A program made the position numbers and the translations under genes. A stretch of DNA of 9,125 bases from contig CAJTRE010000056.1 of assembly GCA_910578495.1 (NCBI GenBank), positions 1-9,125 of the forward strand. The letters are read 5' to 3'. Position 1 is the first letter of the stretch. Each line of letters starts with the position of its first letter. The stretch is from an uncultured Dorea sp. (GTDB taxonomy: Bacteria; Bacillota; Clostridia; Lachnospirales; Lachnospiraceae). Positions 6,096-9,125 of the stretch are shown here, piece by piece. The notes beneath the pieces are model-generated. The model saw only the letters and a program-made list of their open reading frames with translations. It did not search any database and was not told where the DNA came from.

Positions 6096-7106
6096 TTATG
6101 AAACAGTTTCTGTCCATTCATTTATCCTCTCGTAATACAGAAATAGCTCCGCAGGTATTTGGGTGGTGTCCGGAGAGACTGGCGTTTGTATTACACAGCC
6201 TTTCAGCGGAAGGCCATGCGTTCCTGTTTCCTGGTCGGGCTTTAAGCGCATCATAAGAAAATGGGAACTTCCTTGATGTGTTTCTGGGCGGGATGTTAAA
6301 TACTGCTTGGAATGAAATACCAAGTCATAACTTTTGCTGCATTCATATTCTATGCCGATATAGCACATCCCTTTCGGGCAGCACTGTTCCAAGGCGCCAT
6401 AACTTTGCTTTTTTGCCTGTTCTAACTGTTCCGGGGTAAACCGTTCTGACAGTTTGGGATTACTGAGTTCTTCCTCTGTATTTTTCCACATATCGATTAG
6501 CATTACATTATTGATGTGGCATTGCACATTATCCCCATAATTATCCGTGAAATAAAATGAGCGGCTTTTTCCTGCATTCAGAGTGACTGTCTTTTCAAGT
6601 ATGTGCTGAGTGGAGTCTGGGCTGTGGGTTATGGCTATAGGCATATCCGGCGAATAGTCGGGCAGTTTTTCCATATTGGTTATATTCAGCGTCACCATCT
6701 GTAGGTCAGCCCAATCAGTATCTTTAAGCCATTCGGGAACCGTCCATCCGGCGCTCATCATGTCGAGAAAGAGTTGGATTGTTCCATAATCCTCTAAGGA
6801 GTATTCTAAGGAACCGCTCATGCCGCCCTGTACCTGTAGTTTTTCATCACCAAGATAAAATTCACTGCAATGTAAATAACAGCAGCTTCGTCCTTCATAT
6901 TCTTTCAATCTCCGTCTGTGGTTGAGGATGCCTTTTCTGTTTATGGGTTCCCGCTTATCGTATGGCTCGATGATATAGAGTTTCACTCCATCGGATAAGG
7001 TCATACCAAGAATGTGGTATTTCCGGCCATCCCGTTCTATGGTTTTTCCGATTACGAGAATATCTTGCAATTTCTTATGGCAATCTGATAAGATTGAAAA
7101 ATTCAT
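6096..7106 (-). CDS. Uncharacterised 336-residue protein
   Basis: I do not recognise the family with confidence. The start is chosen at the ATG at 7106, because GGAGGTG (7118-7112) lies 5 bases upstream and a strong promoter ends just before it. The frame stays open 54 codons further upstream, but that extension covers the promoter. The protein is predicted cytoplasmic, with no signal peptide or membrane segment. It is acidic to neutral, rich in Tyr and Trp, and has cysteine clusters: C75-C76-C80 (GRSCCYLHC) and C242-C243-C248-C256 (CCPKGMC...EC). Other notable stretches are YHILGMTLSDGVKLYIIEPYDKR (30-52) and AGWTVPEWLKDTDW (119-132). The paired cysteines could bind metal but do not fit a standard zinc finger. 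Transcribed alone, opposite to the operon, and ends next to the IS3 relic, which may have altered its last few residues (NEWTETVS). Confidence 0.8.
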   Translation of the reverse strand: MNFSILSDCHKKLQDILVIGKTIERDGRKYHILGMTLSDGVKLYIIEPYDKREPINRKGILNHRRRLKEYEGRSCCYLHCSEFYLGDEKLQVQGGMSGSLEYSLEDYGTIQLFLDMMSAGWTVPEWLKDTDWADLQMVTLNITNMEKLPDYSPDMPIAITHSPDSTQHILEKTVTLNAGKSRSFYFTDNYGDNVQCHINNVMLIDMWKNTEEELSNPKLSERFTPEQLEQAKKQSYGALEQCCPKGMCYIGIEYECSKSYDLVFHSKQYLTSRPETHQGSSHFLMMRLKPDQETGTHGLPLKGCVIQTPVSPDTTQIPAELFLYYERINEWTETVS

Positions 7107-7134
7107 GGCAGCACCTCCGCAATTCAATGGGACA

Positions 7135-7163
7135 ATTATACCATGTATGCAAAATAATTCCAA
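7135..7163 (-). promoter_or_regulatory. Strong promoter of the 336-residue gene
   Basis: On the minus strand TTGGAA (7163-7158) and a consensus TATAAT (7140-7135) are 17 bp apart, with TGG just before the -10 (extended -10). The start is predicted near 7128, giving a leader of about 22 bases that contains the GGAGGTG ribosome site. Nothing longer is available for a riboswitch. Confidence 0.7.
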
Positions 7164-7219
7164 GGGTGTGCATGTCCAGTGTGTCCCGAATTGCTTATAG
7201 TCATTTCGTGCAATGGGAT

Positions 7220-7249
7220 TTGATAGGATGCCCCATAATCCGATATAAT
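7220..7249 (+). promoter_or_regulatory. Promoter feeding the response-regulator remnant
   Basis: TTGATA (7220-7225) and TATAAT (7244-7249) are 18 bp apart, and a second TATAAT follows at 7251-7256. It fires rightwards into a broken response-regulator gene, divergent from the minus-strand promoter about 55 bp away. It appears functional although its gene is not. Confidence 0.55.
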
Positions 7250-7276
7250 TTATAATGGAGAAAAACACAGAATTGA

Positions 7277-7540
7277 GGGAAATGCGGCATCGTGTTCCTC
7301 GATATCAACGTGGATGGTATGGACGGGCTGGAAGCAGCGGGGAAGATAAAGGCGGATGACATCATCTATATTGAGACGAGCAAGCACAAGAACGTGTTCT
7401 ACACGGCGGGGGAGACATATAGCATCATTCTGTATCATGGCGGTAGAGGCATGGGGAGTATATATTTCTTTGATACCTTTTTAAAGAAAAAGAACATAAG
7501 ACGGCTGCAGAGGTGCAGATATGTTTATTTCCAAAAATGA
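7277..7540 (+). pseudogene. Collapsed LytTR (AgrA-like) response regulator
   Basis: The frame begins in the middle of a receiver domain: IVFLDINVDGMDGLEAAGKIK, containing the phosphoacceptor Asp of 'FLDI'. At about 7351 it passes directly to ADDIIYIETSKHKNVFY, the opening of a LytTR DNA-binding domain. The second half of the receiver and the linker are missing. The homology ends at about ETYSI (near 7426), after which unrelated sequence runs to a stop at 7540. The receiver N-terminus is also gone: GAGGGAAATGCG at 7276-7287 looks like the original ribosome site and start codon, now out of frame with what follows. At least three deletions have therefore hit one gene. The local base composition is more GC-rich than the neighbours, suggesting separate origin. 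No sensor kinase is nearby. Not expected to be functional. Confidence 0.7.
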
Positions 7541-7682
7541 TGCGCCTACTTTTCTGCTCCTGCCCTCAAAAATGACATGGATCTGTGTGGTTTTTGTATT
7601 GCGGAAAATCACGGACAGGGCAGATTATGATTGAACGGAATAGAGTAATAGGACGGAAAGATTTTTCTGATAATTGCAGTAT
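7541..7682. other. Non-coding spacer with a possible nested hairpin
   Basis: No convincing gene. CTGCCCT (7560-7566) pairs with AGGGCAG (7617-7623). Inside, GTGGTTTT (7587-7594) pairs with AAAATCAC (7605-7612) with one G-U wobble. It may be gene debris or a structured RNA. Confidence 0.2.
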
Positions 7683-7714
7683 AGAACTGTTTAAAAAAAT
7701 TTTTAAATAGTTCT
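7683..7714. promoter_or_regulatory. Long AT-rich palindrome abutting the sdpR-like promoter
   Basis: Fifteen-base arms (7683-7697 and 7700-7714) match except for one position and are separated by AA. The repeat's last base is the first base of the -35 hexamer. It may be an operator for the ArsR-type regulator or another repressor. As RNA it would form a weak AU-rich hairpin and could also act as a terminator for anything arriving from the left. Confidence 0.5.
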
Positions 7715-7742
7715 TGACTGCCTCATACATATTTCGTATAAT
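7714..7742 (+). promoter_or_regulatory. Promoter of the sdpR-sdpI pair
   Basis: TTGACT (7714-7719), a 17-bp spacer and consensus TATAAT (7737-7742) make a near-ideal housekeeping promoter. The start is predicted near 7749, 29 bases before the TTG start codon. Confidence 0.8.
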
Positions 7743-7766
7743 CTATTTAAAGATTTGTTGAAATAG
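7743..7766 (+). promoter_or_regulatory. Candidate ArsR-type autorepressor operator
   Basis: CTATTT (7743-7748) and AAATAG (7761-7766) form the outer arms of an imperfect dyad, 9 of 12 positions matching per arm. It lies directly after the -10 and over the transcription start. This position suits repression by the regulator encoded immediately downstream. Confidence 0.4.
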
Positions 7767-7777
7767 GAGGCGATATA

Positions 7778-8047
7778 TTGGCGGTAAATGAGATACTTGC
7801 AGCGCTGGCAGATGAAAATCGAAGAAAAATTTTGCATAAATTAAAGGAGGGAAAAATAAGTTCCGGTGATTTAGCAAATGCTTTGAACATGACGCCGCAA
7901 GCCCTATCATATCACTTATCAAAGTTAAAAAAGGCAGATTTAATTTATGAGACAAAATTTAAGAATTTTATTTATTATGAATTAAATTTATCTGTACTTG
8001 ATGAAACTATCATGTGGATTAACGAGTTACGAGGAGGTCAGAAATGA
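7778..8047 (+). CDS. sdpR: ArsR-family autorepressor, SdpR-like
   Basis: An 89-residue winged-helix DNA-binding protein, the size of B. subtilis SdpR (about 90). The opening EILAALADENRRKILHKLKEG (5-25) matches the SdpR pattern of 'I-S-D-P-T-R-R-K-I-L'. The recognition helix is TPQALSYHLSKLKKADLI (39-56) and the wing is KFKNFIYYELN (60-70). No CxC or other ArsR metal-site cysteines are present (the protein has none), fitting SdpR rather than metal sensors. Start is TTG at 7778, seven bases after AGGAGG (7765-7770). It overlaps the next gene by 4 bases. In B. subtilis, SdpR represses its own operon until the membrane protein SdpI is engaged by toxin and sequesters it; the same logic is inferred here. 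Confidence 0.87.
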   Translation: MAVNEILAALADENRRKILHKLKEGKISSGDLANALNMTPQALSYHLSKLKKADLIYETKFKNFIYYELNLSVLDETIMWINELRGGQK

Positions 8048-8700
8048 AAATAAAGAAAACAGTATGTTATATTTTGATGTATCTTCCTTTAGTGATTGTT
8101 TTGATTGCATTGCCATATCTTCCCGAAAAAATTCCTGCTCATTACGGATTTGACAATCAGGTTGACCGTTGGGGAAACAAATATGAGGCTTTGCTGTTTC
8201 CAATAATAAGTCTTTTAATGGGGTATTTTCTGCTTGGAATGGCAAAATTGGCGGCGAAGCAGGAAGAACATGGAGAAAACAATAAAAATGTTACAATTAT
8301 TATGGGTATTTTAGTGTTGATATTGCTTAATGCTTTGAATGTCTATTCTCTTTACACAAGCTTTAACAAAGTAGAAAATTTATCATTTGTTTCATTGGAT
8401 ATTGGTCAGCTTGTTTTTGGCATTATTGGGATGTTAATGATTGTTATAGGAAATCTCATGCCTAAGCTGCGGATGAACTCTATGATAGGATTGAGGACAC
8501 ATTGGAGCATGAAAGATGAAGCAACATGGAAAAAAAGCCAACATATAGGAGGAATTTCCTTTATCATTGGGGGAATCATAATAATAGGCATTTGTATCGT
8601 TATGAAAGGTACTCCTTGCTTATTATCTGTTTTAGGAGTATGGGCAATGCTGATAGTTATAGATGTTTTCTTAACATATCGGGTTGCTGAAAAGAACTGA
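8044..8700 (+). CDS. sdpI: SdpI-like membrane immunity/signalling protein
   Basis: A 218-residue polytopic membrane protein close to the length of B. subtilis SdpI (about 207). The DUF1648-type segment LPEKIPAHYGFDNQVDRWG (26-44) follows the first membrane helix. The SdpI signature (136-170) includes GNLMPKLRMNSMIGLRTHW and WKKSQHIGG. About six hydrophobic segments are visible (roughly 7-25, 48-68, 84-105, 119-138, 168-187, 191-212). ATG at 8044 overlaps the sdpR stop and follows GAGGAGGT (8031-8038). In B. subtilis, SdpI protects against the SdpC toxin and anchors SdpR at the membrane. No sdpA, sdpB or sdpC homologue is seen in the window, so this is an orphan pair. It may confer resistance to toxins of neighbours or act as a stress sensor. 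Confidence 0.87.
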   Translation: MKIKKTVCYILMYLPLVIVLIALPYLPEKIPAHYGFDNQVDRWGNKYEALLFPIISLLMGYFLLGMAKLAAKQEEHGENNKNVTIIMGILVLILLNALNVYSLYTSFNKVENLSFVSLDIGQLVFGIIGMLMIVIGNLMPKLRMNSMIGLRTHWSMKDEATWKKSQHIGGISFIIGGIIIIGICIVMKGTPCLLSVLGVWAMLIVIDVFLTYRVAEKN

Positions 8701-8737
8701 TTAAATTGTAGATTTTAACTTTTTAATATTATCAAGT

Positions 8738-8754
8738 ATATGAAAGATTCATAT
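8738..8754. repeat. Inverted repeat ATATGAA/TTCATAT
   Basis: Perfect 7-base arms around AGA lie in the non-coding DNA after sdpI, about 10 bp before a candidate promoter. It is a possible operator. No T-run follows, so it is not a terminator. Confidence 0.3.
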
Positions 8755-8762
8755 GAATTTCA

Positions 8763-8790
8763 TTGCAAATACGGGACTTTTTTGTATAAT
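8763..8790 (+). promoter_or_regulatory. Candidate promoter of a short transcript
   Basis: TTGCAA (8763-8768), a 16-bp spacer and consensus TATAAT (8785-8790) point rightwards. There is no gene of normal size between here and the hairpin terminator at 8937-8976. One short frame (8790-8930, 46 codons, including LDYDLCWVLPEWETRLIPVC) runs up to the terminator, but it has no ribosome site. Confidence 0.35.
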
Positions 8791-8936
8791 TGAAGTGTGG
8801 CAGTACCGGGAATTTGGATTATGATCTGTGTTGGGTTTTACCGGAATGGGAAACGCGATTAATTCCAGTTTGCCACCGGCTTGTATTTGAAAACAGGGTT
8901 TTCTCATCGGAGCCGAATATACAGTTATGAAAAGAA

Positions 8937-8976
8937 CAGCAGGAAAGCCTATCACGGTTCTCCTGCTGGCTTTTTT
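8937..8976. terminator. Bidirectional intrinsic terminator
   Basis: CAGCAGGA (8937-8944) pairs perfectly with TCCTGCTG (8961-8968) around a 16-base loop. On the plus strand GC and six T follow (8971-8976), a good terminator. On the minus strand the T-run is weaker (TTCTTTTC), serving the HxlR gene whose stop codon lies in the loop. Confidence 0.7.
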
Positions 8977-9125
8977 GTACAGCATGGCGGTTGGATGTCC
9001 AATCCGTCCAAAAAGTCTGCGCCCCAATCGCACATGGCATCCAGCACGGGAATGACGCTGCGTCCAAATCGGGTGAGGGAGTACAGTGTCCTGGGCGGCT
9101 TGGCCGGGATGACCTCCCGGTGCAG
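8952..9125 (-). CDS. HxlR-family transcriptional regulator, C-terminal part
   Basis: Only the last 57 codons are in the window; the gene begins beyond the right edge. The visible text includes REVIPAKPPRTLYSLTRFGR and SVIPVLDAMCDWGADFL, the standard end of HxlR winged-helix proteins (the beta wing 'PP-x-x-x-Y-S-L-T-x-x-G' followed by the dimerisation helix ending 'L-D-x-x-x-x-W-G'). HxlR regulators typically control a neighbouring redox or detoxification gene; any such target is probably outside this window. Codon use is clearly more GC-rich than in sdpRI. The stop at 8952 sits inside the loop of the terminator hairpin, so the end of the coding region forms one arm of the stem. Confidence 0.85.
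   Translation of the reverse strand: MHREVIPAKPPRTLYSLTRFGRSVIPVLDAMCDWGADFLDGLDIQPPCCTKKPAGEP

Noticed and set aside
6050..6256. Plus-strand 68-codon frame
   Set aside because: Antisense to the IS3 relic and to the end of the 336-aa gene; no ribosome site or family signature.
7107..7268. 54-codon N-terminal extension of the minus-strand 336-aa protein
   Set aside because: It covers the promoter and ribosome site for the ATG at 7106 and reads as low-quality sequence.
8749..9067. Two overlapping minus-strand frames of 94 and 82 codons
   Set aside because: Both overlap the HxlR C-terminal coding frame, which has clear family motifs, and run through the terminator hairpin. They are shadows.
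1..9125. CRISPR array, tRNA, rRNA or riboswitch
   Set aside because: No regularly spaced direct repeats, no cloverleaf or rRNA-like sequence, and no leader long enough with a recognisable riboswitch core were seen.

Overview
The window looks like a chromosomal accessory region of a low-GC Gram-positive gut-type bacterium (Clostridia, probably Lachnospiraceae). This rests on AT-rich A/G-biased codons, strong AGGAGG ribosome sites, TTG starts, and the families present: an EFR1-type flavodoxin/ferredoxin, SdpR/SdpI and LytTR. The genus is inference.

Layout. 1-220 holds gene debris: the first 13 codons of an iron-containing alcohol dehydrogenase behind an intact ribosome site, then a 27-codon unexplained tail. 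277-1176 is a LysR regulator. 1276-5860 is a tight five-gene operon on the same strand: an EamB-like LysE-family exporter, a PhnW-like class V aminotransferase, an O-acetylhomoserine sulfhydrylase-like PLP protein missing its central catalytic part, a flavodoxin plus 2[4Fe-4S] protein, and a DegT/PglE-like sugar aminotransferase. A perfect 7-bp inverted repeat with LysR T-N11-A spacing lies about 67 bp upstream of the predicted operon start, so the LysR protein is the likely regulator.

5903-6073 (minus) is a decayed IS3-family transposase fragment. 6096-7106 (minus) is an uncharacterised 336-aa protein with its own strong promoter. 7220-7540 carries a live-looking promoter followed by a multiply deleted LytTR response-regulator remnant. 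7683-8700 is an sdpR-sdpI type autorepressor/immunity pair without a visible toxin gene. 8763-8976 may encode a short transcript ending in a good hairpin. The window ends in the C-terminal part of an HxlR regulator on the minus strand.

How the genes work together. The exporter and the sulfhydrylase-like protein both point to sulfur amino acids or O-acylated serine/homoserine. The two intact PLP aminotransferases and the redox protein point to making or modifying an amino compound. No published pathway with exactly this set is recognised here. A second theme is gene erosion: four loci (alcohol dehydrogenase, sulfhydrylase, response regulator, transposase) are reduced by deletions or point lesions.
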